Source: Sellimonas caecigallum (lineage in GTDB: Bacteria; Bacillota; Clostridia; Lachnospirales; Lachnospiraceae). From it: DNA of 64,000 nucleotides. Positions 1-8,541 of this stretch are shown here, piece by piece. The first letter of the stretch is position 1; each line of letters starts with the position of its first letter. The DNA is taken from contig NZ_CP173660.1 of assembly GCF_045038405.1 (NCBI RefSeq), positions 62,001 through 126,000 on the forward strand, in the 5' to 3' direction. The notes beneath the pieces were generated by a model. The model was not told the DNA's origin, searched no databases, and saw nothing but the letters and a program-made list of their open reading frames with translations. The position numbers were made by a program, and so were the translations under genes.

Positions 1-651
1 AGAGATCAGCTTTTCAATCAGGCTCTCACTCTTCTTCTCCGTAATGAACTTGGAAGACTGCACTGCATCAATCAGAAGCTTTAACTCCGGCACAGAGAAC
101 TTACGGTCTGCCAGGTAATATTCCCAGGCGCGCTTACGCTCTCCGATAATCTCAAATCCAGCTGCTCTAAGCAAATCAATATCCTTTGGCACGGTGGTTC
201 TATGCACAAGAATATGGTGCTGCTCCATCATGCGGTCAGTGATCTGCTTTGTGGAAAGGGTATGGTCCTCATCAGTCTGAGTCAGAAGCATCTGATAGAG
301 ATACAGGATGCGAAGTCTTGTATCGTTATCCTCCGCCTTTGGTTCAATCACTACTTCTGTTTTGGTTGCCTGATCAGCTAAAATAACATCAGCAATCACC
401 TGCGCTGCAAGCTTAGATCCAAGCTCATTTGGATGGCAGCCATCCTCAGCAAAGATATACTGCTTATCAGCTTCCTCATAGAAGCGCTTGCCTACATCCG
501 CAATCAATGCTTCGTTCTGATTGGCAGCCTCATGATAAGCATCATACATTTTCTGATACATCTCATCATAATCCATACCGAAGGATTCCAGCTGCTTGCC
601 GCCCTTCTGATAAGCCCAGGTGGCATACAGAACCGGTACAGCTCCGTTGGA
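1..651 (-). pseudogene. SGNH hydrolase (DUF4886-like)/WYL-regulator fusion, 3' part, split by IS21
   Basis: The frame is open from the insertion point at 651 to the window edge, so the C terminus lies outside. The first part completes an SGNH/GDSL-type hydrolase: it has a tryptophan-containing strand (VLYATWAYQKGG) and the C-terminal catalytic block DGCHPNELG (Asp and His). After a short acidic linker (EPKAEDNDTR) the frame continues into a winged-helix domain of the WYL regulator type (RLRILYLYQMLL, later FSVPELKLLIDAVQSSKFI). The remaining WYL domain would lie beyond base 1. Removing the IS21 element and one 7-bp repeat joins this part in frame to 3406-3681, reading IRSNGAVPV across the join. 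A hydrolase fused to a DNA-binding regulator is an unusual architecture. I see no stop or frameshift at the domain boundary, so the fusion seems original and only the IS broke it. Confidence 0.75.
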
Positions 652-675
652 TGCAAATGTCAAGCACTTTTTTAC

Positions 676-805
676 ATTGTTAGGTAAGATGTTTTTTACA
701 CCGTATGGTAAGGAGTTTTTTACATACCCTGGTAAGCAGATTTTTACATCGTAAGGTAAGCACTTTCTTACTTTATCCGGTAAGAAGATTTTTACATCCC
801 TGCGT
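676..805. repeat. IS21 copy 1 left-end terminal repeat array
   Basis: Four to five imperfect units of the pattern TTTTTTACA followed some six bases later by GGTAAG stand in tandem here. The same pattern occurs inverted at the right end. Multiple terminal repeats of this kind are the expected transposase-binding sites of IS21-family elements. They resemble a small CRISPR array at first sight but the units are too short and imperfect. Confidence 0.75.
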
Positions 806-1595
806 CTCCCTGTGGGTACAGGTCAGGGTGCTTCAGCCGGTAGGATTCTCCGCGGAAAGAGTAACACTTGGCATGATGCAGGATCCGGTCCAGCATTGCA
901 GTGGTAAGTACTGGATCCCCCATCATCTCAGCCCAATCAACGATCTCTTTATTGGTGGTAAAGATGATGGAACTGGTTTCATAGGTGTCACTGATAAATG
1001 TGAAAAAGCGGTTTGCCTGTCCGCGGCTTATCGGTGTATAGCCGATCTCATCAATGATGACAAGCTGTGCTTTCTTGATATTTTTGAGTCGAAATCCGGC
1101 TGCGCGCTCTGTTTCTGCGGTGTCGAGAATCTTAATCAGGTTGGTCATCTTCTCAAAACATACAGTATAGCCACTGTTGACAGCCTGTAGACCAAGACCA
1201 CAGGCAATCATGGTCTTGCCGAGGCCCGGAGGCCCCGCAAAGACAAGGTTTCCGCAGTTGTCCAGCCAGGATAATTCTTTCAATACGGAGAGCTGCGCGT
1301 GGGTAATACCTGACTCCAGCTCTTCCGGATCAAACTCTTCCAATGGTCGGATATTTGGTGGAAAATGCGCTGCGGAATAGTTACGTTTCCGACGCCGTTC
1401 ATTCCGACCTTTGACTTCGGTCTCGAGAACAGCCAGAAGGAATTCCCTGCAGGAAGAGTCCTGCAGGTCTGCAGTTTCCAGAAGATCCGGAAGCATTCGC
1501 GCCGCGTGCTTTAAGGTAAATGTTTCAAGCAACGCTGTGAGCCGCTGTACGGGGATATGACCGGTATCCATACTTTTTAAGATTTCACGGTTCAT
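792..1595 (-). CDS. istB: IS21 family helper ATPase IstB
   Basis: This 267-aa protein is the AAA+ helper of IS21-type transposition. It works with the IstA transposase by assembling on target DNA. The Walker A motif is GPPGLGKT near residue 120 and the Walker B motif is VIIDEIGY near residue 180, both typical of the IstB/DnaC-like family. The start codon overlaps the istA stop by four bases (ATGA), so the two are translationally coupled. Length is normal for the family and nothing looks damaged. The last part of this gene is duplicated in the truncated copy at 49109-49517. Confidence 0.95.
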   Translation of the reverse strand: MNREILKSMDTGHIPVQRLTALLETFTLKHAARMLPDLLETADLQDSSCREFLLAVLETEVKGRNERRRKRNYSAAHFPPNIRPLEEFDPEELESGITHAQLSVLKELSWLDNCGNLVFAGPPGLGKTMIACGLGLQAVNSGYTVCFEKMTNLIKILDTAETERAAGFRLKNIKKAQLVIIDEIGYTPISRGQANRFFTFISDTYETSSIIFTTNKEIVDWAEMMGDPVLTTAMLDRILHHAKCYSFRGESYRLKHPDLYPQGDAGM

Positions 1596-3166
1596 TGAAT
1601 AGCAGCCTCCTTCCGTTCTATGCGTTCCTGAAATGCTTTCGCATAAACAGAGAGATCTGTATAGCTGACATTACCGGATGGGACTTGGGCGCGACAGTCA
1701 TCTGATGTCAGTTCCCGGCCGGCTTTTGCAAGGCTGTAAACAACTTTAAACTGTGAGAACTGATACCGGTATTTCTGGCAGCACTCCTTCATTACCTGTG
1801 CTACCAGGGATTTATCCGGATTCTCAGAATCAAGGAACTGTTCAATTGCCCGAAGCTGTTTGGAGATATGCCGTGGATTTTCCTTTTTTACACCATTGAT
1901 GAAGTGCTGGAAGTCATAGCAGTTCCATTTCCCGCGGAGACGTTCCATGATCTCGATCCAGTCTCCGGAGTCCTGTTTCCGGTGTTCCGGGAGCTGATTG
2001 ACACTTCCTTTCCTCTCGCTGAGATTATGAGAACAGATATAGTTCAGCTGGTCATCATAAATGTGGATTTTGCCACTGACAACTTTGAACCGTACTGTTT
2101 TGAACGCATAATCACGGGGAACCGAATACCTGCATGATTTATACAGGACGTAAGGCAATGCTGCGATTTCATAAGTGCGGAACGTATTCGGAGATGTTTC
2201 ATACACGGATGGAAGAAGAGGCCGCATGGCTGACTTTTCAACGCTGTCGTAGACTGCTTTTGGAACCCGTAAGGTGGAACGGTGGATCCGCTGGTTTTTG
2301 CGTTCCAGCCATCCGGGAAGGGAACGCCACACATCATCAATACAGGTGACCTTCCGCGCACTGAAGAAGTTTTTCTTCACGAACCCGACAGAGTTTTCGA
2401 TAGGTCCCTTGCTTTCCGGGTCCGCCTTATTACACACCCAGAGCCGGATATCCTGTTCTGTACAGAAATCTTCAAAGGTCCTGGTCTTGATGACTTCACC
2501 ATAGGTTTCACTGGCGACAAACACGGCGTCCTGATCGATGACCAGTTCCTTAGGACGCCCTCCAAGTCTGCAGAAACTACGATAGATCGCCTTACAGGCC
2601 TCTTCCGAGTTATACTTGTGATCCTGTGCATAGACGCATAAAAAACGACTGTAACGCAGCAAAAGGCAGATGAAATGGATGTGCGTTGTTTTTGAGAGAG
2701 TCTCCGCACCGAAGTCGATGAGCATCTGTTCTCCGGGCGGGATGTCAAAAACATAATCATAGATACGATGATGCTCCGGTTCCCTGTTGATCTGTCCGGA
2801 ATCCTCAAGATAGTGGACATAGTTGCGGAGTGTCTGCTGGTTCCCGGGAAGTTTTTCATACGCTCCGTTTTCGATGAATTTTTCTTCCAGGACATCGTAA
2901 ACAGATGACATACAGAAACTTTTTCCACTGTTCGTCTCAAGGATTCTGATAATCGTGCTGCGGAAAGGCTCCGCGTCAAATGTTTTTGGTTTTGCAAGCT
3001 TAGCGCCTGGATCATCCGGGATTACATCCATGTCATAATACTTACTGATCGTGGGGCGGCTGGGAGGCTTGCGCCCCTGCGCTTCATAGTACCTGATAAT
3101 ATCAGCTTTTGTGTAACCTTGTAGTTTTAAATCCTGTATTTCCTGCATTTTTGTTTTTGTCAGCAT
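1592..3166 (-). CDS. istA: IS21 family transposase IstA
   Basis: This 524-aa DDE transposase catalyses strand transfer of the IS21 element. An N-terminal helix-turn-helix (about residues 5-45, LKLQGYTKADIIRYYE) precedes the RNase H-like core. The catalytic acids are visible in MLIDFGAE (first Asp), VIDQDAVF (second Asp) and KGPIENSVGF (Glu). The length fits the longer IstA subgroup. It is followed without a gap by istB. The gene appears intact and the element could still be active, which agrees with the fresh 7-bp target duplication and the near-identical partial copy on the other side of the island. Confidence 0.95.
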   Translation of the reverse strand: MLTKTKMQEIQDLKLQGYTKADIIRYYEAQGRKPPSRPTISKYYDMDVIPDDPGAKLAKPKTFDAEPFRSTIIRILETNSGKSFCMSSVYDVLEEKFIENGAYEKLPGNQQTLRNYVHYLEDSGQINREPEHHRIYDYVFDIPPGEQMLIDFGAETLSKTTHIHFICLLLRYSRFLCVYAQDHKYNSEEACKAIYRSFCRLGGRPKELVIDQDAVFVASETYGEVIKTRTFEDFCTEQDIRLWVCNKADPESKGPIENSVGFVKKNFFSARKVTCIDDVWRSLPGWLERKNQRIHRSTLRVPKAVYDSVEKSAMRPLLPSVYETSPNTFRTYEIAALPYVLYKSCRYSVPRDYAFKTVRFKVVSGKIHIYDDQLNYICSHNLSERKGSVNQLPEHRKQDSGDWIEIMERLRGKWNCYDFQHFINGVKKENPRHISKQLRAIEQFLDSENPDKSLVAQVMKECCQKYRYQFSQFKVVYSLAKAGRELTSDDCRAQVPSGNVSYTDLSVYAKAFQERIERKEAAIQ

Positions 3167-3249
3167 AAAGGTCTCCTCTCTTGTGTACTGCTTACAGTAT
3201 ACAAAATCGGATGAACTGCTGACTCCTCCTGTGATAAAACTCGCCGCAG

Positions 3250-3390
3250 GGGATGTAAAAAAGTGATTACCGTACAGTGTAAAGAACTTCTTACCATCTC
3301 ATGTAAAAAAGTCGTTACCGCATGATGTAAAAAAGTTCTTACCGCGTCATGTAAAAAACTCCTTACCCTGTGGCTGTAAAATTACCTTAC
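3250..3390. repeat. IS21 copy 1 right-end terminal repeat array
   Basis: About five imperfect units of the form TGTAAAAAAGT-N2-TTACC lie between the istA upstream region and the element's right end. They are the inverse of the left-end units and are the presumed IstA binding sites. They also fill the promoter region of istA. Confidence 0.75.
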
Positions 3391-3398
3391 CACGCACA

Positions 3399-3681
3399 CG
3401 TTGGAACGGATCCTCTCGCACAGCAATGCAGTGTTATTCAGAAAGCTTTCCCTGGAAGTGATTGGACCGTTACTCATCTCCTGAAGGATCACATAGTCCC
3501 ACTTCTCGTTCTCCAGAGCCGCCTGCGTCATTCCGCCCATCTTAGTGTTAGGATTCAACTGCTCGGCAAGACGTGCTCCACCGCGGGTATGCTGGACCAC
3601 TTCGGCATCTATTAAGTTGTCCAGGGTTTCTGGCATGTTGTTTGCAAAAGTAAAACTATTGCCAAGCATTAATACTCTCAT
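3399..3681 (-). pseudogene. SGNH hydrolase (DUF4886-like)/WYL fusion, 5' part
   Basis: This is the N-terminal part of the gene interrupted by IS21 copy 1. The protein opens MRVLMLGNSFT, and GNSFT is the block I nucleophile motif (Ser) of SGNH/DUF4886 hydrolases. It continues with DYVILQEMSNGP, which matches the block III region. The start at 3681 is preferred over the upstream ATG at 3705 because the family begins right before the LGNSFT strand; neither start has a strong ribosome site. The frame runs into the element and stops at 3382. It lies downstream of kwaA on the same strand, 37 bp after it, so it may be the last gene of the defence cluster or an older neighbour. Confidence 0.75.
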
Positions 3682-3717
3682 ATTTTTATACCTATAATTG
3701 AACATTTTCTAATATAA

Positions 3718-4269
3718 CTATCTAGTTATAGCAAAGTCATTATTTACAAATTCTATTGTCACTTCTTCCTGAAGAGACAATACCATGTTATCTTTAGTAA
3801 TTACATTTACGTCTAGTTGCTTACGGTCTTCACTGTCTAGAACGCAGTGGAACACACGATATCCTAATGCTTCTAATACAACATTATTGCTAAAATGATT
3901 ATGTTTTACGCTTAACCACCCTAATATCAAAAAAATATGTAAAAACAGTATTGTTTGCTGCCAATTCTTAAAATCAAACGCAAACAAAGGCATTACATAA
4001 GACAAAATAAATTCTACAGAAATTGTCTTTTCCTCCTTTGCCTTTAACACTGTATACTTTCTATTTCCATTTACTAAACCATGTTGCAAATAATGATGCA
4101 ACATAATACCACTAATAAAAAAACCCACGACAATACAGCATATACTTATAATTTCAGTCCAAATACAGTATTGATTAGTCCAAATACTTACTGCATCAAT
4201 GAAAACTATTGAAAGCCAAAGTGGTGTAAATGAAAGGAAAAACATTGTACACGAAAATATGAAAGACAT
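3718..4269 (-). CDS. kwaA: Kiwa defence membrane protein KwaA
   Basis: This 183-aa protein has about four hydrophobic segments (roughly residues 5-25, 37-58, 88-108 and 105-122) and a hydrophilic C-terminal tail, which fits the small membrane sensor of the Kiwa anti-phage system. The assignment rests mainly on its neighbour: a DUF4868 protein (KwaB) ends 13 bp upstream, and Kiwa is defined by exactly this pair. A clear AGGAG site precedes the ATG at 4269. Published work describes KwaA as the membrane component of a KwaA-KwaB supercomplex that restricts phage. It is the last intact gene of the minus-strand cluster. Sequence conservation in KwaA is low, so the name depends on the pairing. Confidence 0.78.
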   Translation of the reverse strand: MSFIFSCTMFFLSFTPLWLSIVFIDAVSIWTNQYCIWTEIISICCIVVGFFISGIMLHHYLQHGLVNGNRKYTVLKAKEEKTISVEFILSYVMPLFAFDFKNWQQTILFLHIFLILGWLSVKHNHFSNNVVLEALGYRVFHCVLDSEDRKQLDVNVITKDNMVLSLQEEVTIEFVNNDFAITR

Positions 4270-4282
4270 TTACACTCCTAAC

Positions 4283-5212
4283 TCAGCTCCATTTTCTCGC
4301 ACCAGATACTTCCATTGCTTCTTCTCTAAACGGATCTGTCATCCCTTTATTGCATAGAATCTTTACAATTCTTTCTGCATCCTTAGGATCAGTCGCATCC
4401 AATTTCCCATCCGTTAATTTTACTGAAAACAGCTTTGCAATTCTCTCTCTAGTATTACTATTTTGGAGCTGTTCCAAATTCTTCTTATTGTAAGCCACAA
4501 ATCTTCTAGGGTTATGGCCATGAAGTGCTACATCAGTAAACCCATCCACATTTACAATAATTCCACTATCTTTAATGGAAACAACATAATCTGCACAAAG
4601 TTTTTTGTATGCTCTTTCCATATTGAAAAGCTTCTCACCTGCCATTGTAAGAAAATATACTTTATCTACGACGATAATAACATCTATAGATGTTCGCAAA
4701 TTCAAAACTTTTTCAGAAAACTCTTCAAACCTTCCTTTATTACAAAAGAATTTATGTTTTAAAGTTGTGATTGGATTTTGCATAGAAATCAATTTTACAG
4801 GAAGTATTTCCCCATCGTCTTCAATACTAAACGTAATCATTGAAGCAATCGCTTTCATTAAAAGCGGGTCTTGTTCCACTGCTGGTGCCGCCAAGGCCTC
4901 CAATAGCAAATCATATTCTTTTTGAATCAATGCATTGTCTGTTTCTAAATAATATACATTTTTTCCGTCAGCGCTTCCATCATACGCAATACATGCCGAA
5001 AACATTTTGTCCAATCCTTTTTTACTATCCAAATATTTATCACGGATTTCAAGTAAAAAACTTTTCATTTTATCTATCGGTTCAAATGTAATAGGCCTTA
5101 CTATATAAGCGGTATCACCGTTCCTTGACGTGTTCATTTGAACAATCTGAAACACTACATCTTTTGCCTCTTCTAAATGTGTTAATACTTGTTTAATTCT
5201 TGCTAATGACAT
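4283..5212 (-). CDS. kwaB: Kiwa defence protein KwaB (DUF4868)
   Basis: This 309-aa soluble protein has the length and overall pattern of DUF4868 proteins. It shows a central FEEFSEKVLNLRTSIDVIIV stretch, then VYFLTMAGEKLFNMERAYKK, and a C-terminal YNKKNLEQLQNS region. In Kiwa, KwaB is the DNA-binding effector that acts with the membrane protein KwaA. The ATG at 5212 has a GAAAGGA site five bases upstream and lies inside the end of the methyltransferase gene (20-bp overlap), so KwaB is translationally coupled to the phosphorothioate cluster above it. I recognise the family from sequence pattern only; a profile search would settle it. Confidence 0.82.
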   Translation of the reverse strand: MSLARIKQVLTHLEEAKDVVFQIVQMNTSRNGDTAYIVRPITFEPIDKMKSFLLEIRDKYLDSKKGLDKMFSACIAYDGSADGKNVYYLETDNALIQKEYDLLLEALAAPAVEQDPLLMKAIASMITFSIEDDGEILPVKLISMQNPITTLKHKFFCNKGRFEEFSEKVLNLRTSIDVIIVVDKVYFLTMAGEKLFNMERAYKKLCADYVVSIKDSGIIVNVDGFTDVALHGHNPRRFVAYNKKNLEQLQNSNTRERIAKLFSVKLTDGKLDATDPKDAERIVKILCNKGMTDPFREEAMEVSGARKWS

Positions 5213-5801
5213 TACAATCCTTTCTCAACAGTACATTCAACCACTGTTGTTTATTTCCTGGTCGAGCGTCATCTGTTCGCCACATTTTTATTAATTGATA
5301 ATTCAAGATATCAGACAAAAGAGCTTGTAACTCACGTTCGGTTAAGTCAGTAAAATGACGCCCCTTCTCCTCTCGATCTTGTGTTCCATATTTCCAAGAA
5401 CAATAAAGAACCCCTTCTGGTTTAAGCGATTTACAAATTTTGATAAGAGCTTTCCTCTGATTTTCTCTTGAAACATGCAGCAATGAAGCACATGCCCACA
5501 CTGCATCAAATTCATTTTCAAACTCCAATTCTTCAGCTCGCTGAATGTATGTAACAACGCCGGATAACGTTCTTGTCTTCTCGCACATTGCTGGTGATGG
5601 ATCAACTGCAACGACATCATATCCTTGTTCTGCAAAATACTTACTGTCTCTCCCGCTTCCACAACCCAGATCCAGAATGCGGCATCCTCTTTTAATATGC
5701 CCTTCAAACTCTTTATAAAGACTACTCACATCTGCATTTACTGTCAAAAGCACAAACTCGTCTGCATTTTTTTCATAGTATTCAATAGAATCATTATTCA
5801 T
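5193..5801 (-). CDS. Class I SAM-dependent methyltransferase
   Basis: This protein of about 202 aa has SAM motif I ILDLGCGSGRD near residue 45, an acidic motif II (VVAVDPSP) and the FDAVWACASLLHV strand. It looks like a small-molecule or TehB-like methyltransferase. It lacks the DPPY/NPPY/SPPF catalytic motif and target-recognition domain of DNA amino-methyltransferases, and the PC motif of cytosine-C5 enzymes. The start at 5801 is chosen because AAGGTG lies five bases upstream and it sits just after the HNH gene's stop; an in-frame ATG at 5822 is possible. It lies between the HNH endonuclease and kwaB. Its target in this cluster is unknown. Confidence 0.8.
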   Translation of the reverse strand: MNNDSIEYYEKNADEFVLLTVNADVSSLYKEFEGHIKRGCRILDLGCGSGRDSKYFAEQGYDVVAVDPSPAMCEKTRTLSGVVTYIQRAEELEFENEFDAVWACASLLHVSRENQRKALIKICKSLKPEGVLYCSWKYGTQDREEKGRHFTDLTERELQALLSDILNYQLIKMWRTDDARPGNKQQWLNVLLRKDCNVISKN

Positions 5802-5803
5802 GT

Positions 5804-6997
5804 TTACACCTTCATATTCCACATATCATATCCTTGCATCTGTGCAGATTCATATATTGGCTTCAAATTATGACTCAAAATATTAACAAATTGAGTTTTT
5901 GTATTTCCTGGTATATACAATGCTTCTGATGCCCATATTGCATTTACATTGTTCTTGCGACACTTTTCAAATTTATCAATCAAGAACGCTGATTTTTTAG
6001 ATTCATCTTCCGGAAAAACAAGACTATACAAATAATATTGATAATGTGCAAACGGCTCAAAATATTCATCCCACGATGGCAATCTATTGTTTTTACTAGA
6101 ATTCAACGATTTACTCATAGGTGTCAAATTCCACAATTCATCATTTGATATATATGAACGCGGAACAAAATGATCAATGGATAACACATCCAATCCAATT
6201 TCTCTACCTGTATATATTTCTCGGATTGGTCTTTTCGTAATATCCACCGTTGCTCTCCACAAGGCTCTTGCTTGATCTAGTTTTCTTTGATCCTCGTTTT
6301 CCGGACATATTTTATATATAATTCCTGGTACACCTGGATTTCGGTCTTGAAGAAATTGAGCTTTATTATATTGCACCCAGCTTCGAATAACTGAATAGTT
6401 TTTTATTAAGAGCTTACGCCAATACGCATTCAAGCGTATTCTTTTCTGTAACCCTACCCCATCAATTATTGTGTATAAGATATTTTCATTCCCCGTTAGT
6501 TTTTCCATGTAAGCAATCAATCGTCTATGCTTATCATTCTTTATATAAGAAAGACCTTCCTCCATTCCTTCTGTATCAAAAAATGGATAAAGTAATTTGT
6601 ACGGCACATAGTCTGTCAAACGAGTTTTATCTTTCTTAAGTTCATTTTTACAGTCTCTTATTGCAGCCTTCAGTTCTTCTTTCGACGGATTCTGTGAAAG
6701 ATCCTTTGAAAAATGATTTAAGGTATTTACAGCATGCTCTAAAAAGTTTTCTGCATTTCCATTAACTGTAGGGCCAAGACGCAAATGATAATGAGTAACA
6801 GTGTGCCATGCTTCACATATCATTTCATCAATTACATCTTCAAATGACAAATCCTCATCCGTCTCCATAGTCAAATTCAAAATTGCCTCGAACCAATAAA
6901 ATTTGTAGCTCTGAGCCTTATTATTAAACATTCTGGCAAACTTATCCGTATCTAAATTGTTTTCATAAACAATTCCCATATTCATTTTAGGACTCAT
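5804..6997 (-). CDS. HNH endonuclease domain protein linked to dnd genes
   Basis: The 397-aa protein carries a C-terminal HNH nuclease fold: LDVLSIDHFVPRSY supplies the Asp-His pair (D275, H276), followed by NLTPMSKSLNSSKNNRLP with Asn290 and further asparagines of the metal site. The N-terminal 240 residues are alpha-helical and unassigned. AGGAGG stands four bases before the ATG at 6997. The gene starts 15 bp downstream of dndA. HNH proteins near dnd genes are candidates for cleaving DNA lacking phosphorothioate marks, or conversely modified foreign DNA. The sequence does not show which. No partner such as DndF, DndG or DndH is present, so this could be one of the restriction nucleases of the locus. 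Confidence 0.8.
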   Translation of the reverse strand: MSPKMNMGIVYENNLDTDKFARMFNNKAQSYKFYWFEAILNLTMETDEDLSFEDVIDEMICEAWHTVTHYHLRLGPTVNGNAENFLEHAVNTLNHFSKDLSQNPSKEELKAAIRDCKNELKKDKTRLTDYVPYKLLYPFFDTEGMEEGLSYIKNDKHRRLIAYMEKLTGNENILYTIIDGVGLQKRIRLNAYWRKLLIKNYSVIRSWVQYNKAQFLQDRNPGVPGIIYKICPENEDQRKLDQARALWRATVDITKRPIREIYTGREIGLDVLSIDHFVPRSYISNDELWNLTPMSKSLNSSKNNRLPSWDEYFEPFAHYQYYLYSLVFPEDESKKSAFLIDKFEKCRKNNVNAIWASEALYIPGNTKTQFVNILSHNLKPIYESAQMQGYDMWNMKV

Positions 6998-7012
6998 ATT
7001 GCCTCCTTGACA

Positions 7013-8164
7013 TTAACCTTTTATCTGCTTAGCTATCTCTATCAACTTAACTAAGTTTTCCTTCAACTCATTCTCTGAAGTATCTGGTCCCCAACTGATT
7101 CGAACAGAGCACTCAATTTCTTCCTCTGGAATTCCCATTGCTTTTAATACATAGCTTGGTGAATAGTTTTTAGATGTACACGCGGAGCCATTTGATATAC
7201 TACAATACTGTTTTGCCATGATCATTAAGGCTTCTGATACAACTCCTGGAATACATATATTAACCGCACTGTTCACACAATGCCTTTGATTACCATTAAA
7301 ATGATATTCCATTCCGGATTCATCAAATATCGTTAACACCAGCTTTTTCAAAGCATCCATTTTTTCTTTGTTATGTTCATAATCCAACGATGCTATTTCA
7401 CATGCATATCCACATCCTGCAACTAAAGCAACCGGTATTGTTCCAGGTCTAATTCCATGCTCTTGTTGGCCTCCGTACATAATCCCCTTTATCGGTGGTA
7501 ATCTGTAACCATCTTTTCTTAACACAAGAACACCTATGCCCTGCGGTCCCTGTAGCTTGTGGGCGCTGAAAGATAGCATATTATATTTCAGCCCCCTTAT
7601 CTCTTTTATTAGCTTTCCACAACTTTGCGTTGCGTCCACATGAAATAAGACCTTTCTTTCTGACAAAGCCTTCCCTATATGCTCTACAGGCTGAATAATT
7701 CCAGTCTCATTATTTACATGCATAACACTCACTAACAGAGTATCTTCTCTTACTCTAGACAATATATCTTCTGGTTTTACAAAACCTGAACGTTCCGGAT
7801 CTACAAGCTCAATATCGTATCCTCTCTTTTCTAAGGCTTTTACTGTTTCCAAAATAGCCTTATGTTCTATCGATGTTGTAATAATATGCTTTTTACCTGT
7901 TTTTTCTGCATATTCCATTAATCCTTGAATAGCAATATTATTACTTTCTGTAGAACCACTTGTAAAAAAAACTTCCCCCGGTGAAATCCCCAATAACTCT
8001 GCAACTTGCTTTCTCGCATTTTCAACCACTAATCTTGCTGTTTCACCGTGATTATGAGTTCTACTATCTGCATTTCCAATTGTTCCTTTATAGACTTCTA
8101 TCATTACATCAAGAACCCTCTGATCAATTGGTGCAGATGCATTATAGTCCAAATATGTACTCAT
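7013..8164 (-). CDS. dndA: Cysteine desulfurase DndA
   Basis: This 383-aa PLP enzyme removes sulfur from cysteine and hands it to DndC for phosphorothioate synthesis. Visible sites are the PLP-binding His101 (TSIEHKA), Asp177 (HVDATQS), the Schiff-base lysine K203 (FSAHKLQGPQG) and the catalytic loop cysteine C329 (SNGSACTSK). Full IscS/NifS-like length. Its ATG overlaps the dndE stop by one base (TAATG). A general NifS-type enzyme would look similar; the name rests on its place directly after dndB-C-D-E. Having dndA last rather than first matches the dndCDEA arrangement described in archaeal phosphorothioate systems. Confidence 0.9.
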   Translation of the reverse strand: MSTYLDYNASAPIDQRVLDVMIEVYKGTIGNADSRTHNHGETARLVVENARKQVAELLGISPGEVFFTSGSTESNNIAIQGLMEYAEKTGKKHIITTSIEHKAILETVKALEKRGYDIELVDPERSGFVKPEDILSRVREDTLLVSVMHVNNETGIIQPVEHIGKALSERKVLFHVDATQSCGKLIKEIRGLKYNMLSFSAHKLQGPQGIGVLVLRKDGYRLPPIKGIMYGGQQEHGIRPGTIPVALVAGCGYACEIASLDYEHNKEKMDALKKLVLTIFDESGMEYHFNGNQRHCVNSAVNICIPGVVSEALMIMAKQYCSISNGSACTSKNYSPSYVLKAMGIPEEEIECSVRISWGPDTSENELKENLVKLIEIAKQIKG

Positions 8165-8541
8165 TATTTCACCGCCAAATGTAATAAATCATCTATACTT
8201 TTTATGAACCCTGTTCCACATAAATAAGAAATTCCACGTTCCAAATTTAATCTAAAGTATTTTGAAACAGTCTCATCATCAGTCTCTAATCCCATACTAA
8301 TACACCAAGCCTTAACAAGAGCTTCATAAACTTCATAGTATTCTCCACCAAATGTATACCATGACATTTCCAAATTACTGTCACTTGCAAGTGGAATATC
8401 TGTTGGGAGTGTTTTTTCTGCTAAGGAATAACATAATGCCCATCGGCAAAGAATATTCCAATTCTTAATACCAGTCTTTCCCTTCAAACGAGAAAGCTGA
8501 TCTTTTGCTTGTTGAGACAAGCGTACTTGTTTGATTATCAT
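8164..8541 (-). CDS. dndE: DNA phosphorothioation protein DndE
   Basis: DndE is a small essential component of the phosphorothioate machinery, reported to bind nicked double-stranded DNA. The 125-aa product starts with a basic strand-helix region (QVRLSQQAKDQLSRLKGKTG) followed by NWNILCRWALCYSL and ends in RGISYLCGTGFIKSIDDLL, a pattern I associate with the family. The length is normal. Its start overlaps the dndD stop by four bases (ATGA) and its stop touches dndA, so translation is coupled throughout. Confidence 0.9.
   Translation of the reverse strand: MIIKQVRLSQQAKDQLSRLKGKTGIKNWNILCRWALCYSLAEKTLPTDIPLASDSNLEMSWYTFGGEYYEVYEALVKAWCISMGLETDDETVSKYFRLNLERGISYLCGTGFIKSIDDLLHLAVK

Larger units (their letters stand above)
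652..3398 (-). mobile_element. Complete IS21-family element (copy 1)
   Basis: The element carries istA and istB in the usual order on the minus strand. It begins TGCAAATGTC at 652 and ends CACGCACA at 3398, the TG...CA ends expected of IS21. It is flanked by the direct repeat CGTTGGA at 645-651 and 3399-3405, a 7-bp target duplication within the range known for the family. Both ends hold arrays of short repeats. Excision of the element plus one repeat restores the reading frame of the host gene, which fixes the boundaries well. A truncated copy of the same element, almost identical over 549 bp, lies at 48969-49517 in the same orientation. Confidence 0.93.

Noticed and set aside
676..805. Tandem GGTAAG/TTTTTTAC units looked like a short CRISPR array
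   Set aside because: Units are about 27 bp apart but imperfect, occur inverted at the other end of the element and are the expected IS21 terminal repeats. No cas genes are present.
705..1190. 161-codon plus-strand frame (repeated at 49022-49507)
   Set aside because: It lies opposite istB and the terminal repeats. It recurs only because the IS is duplicated and has no ribosome site.
7013..8164. Housekeeping NifS/IscS cysteine desulfurase
   Set aside because: Possible by motif alone, but it is translationally coupled to dndE and belongs to the dnd set.
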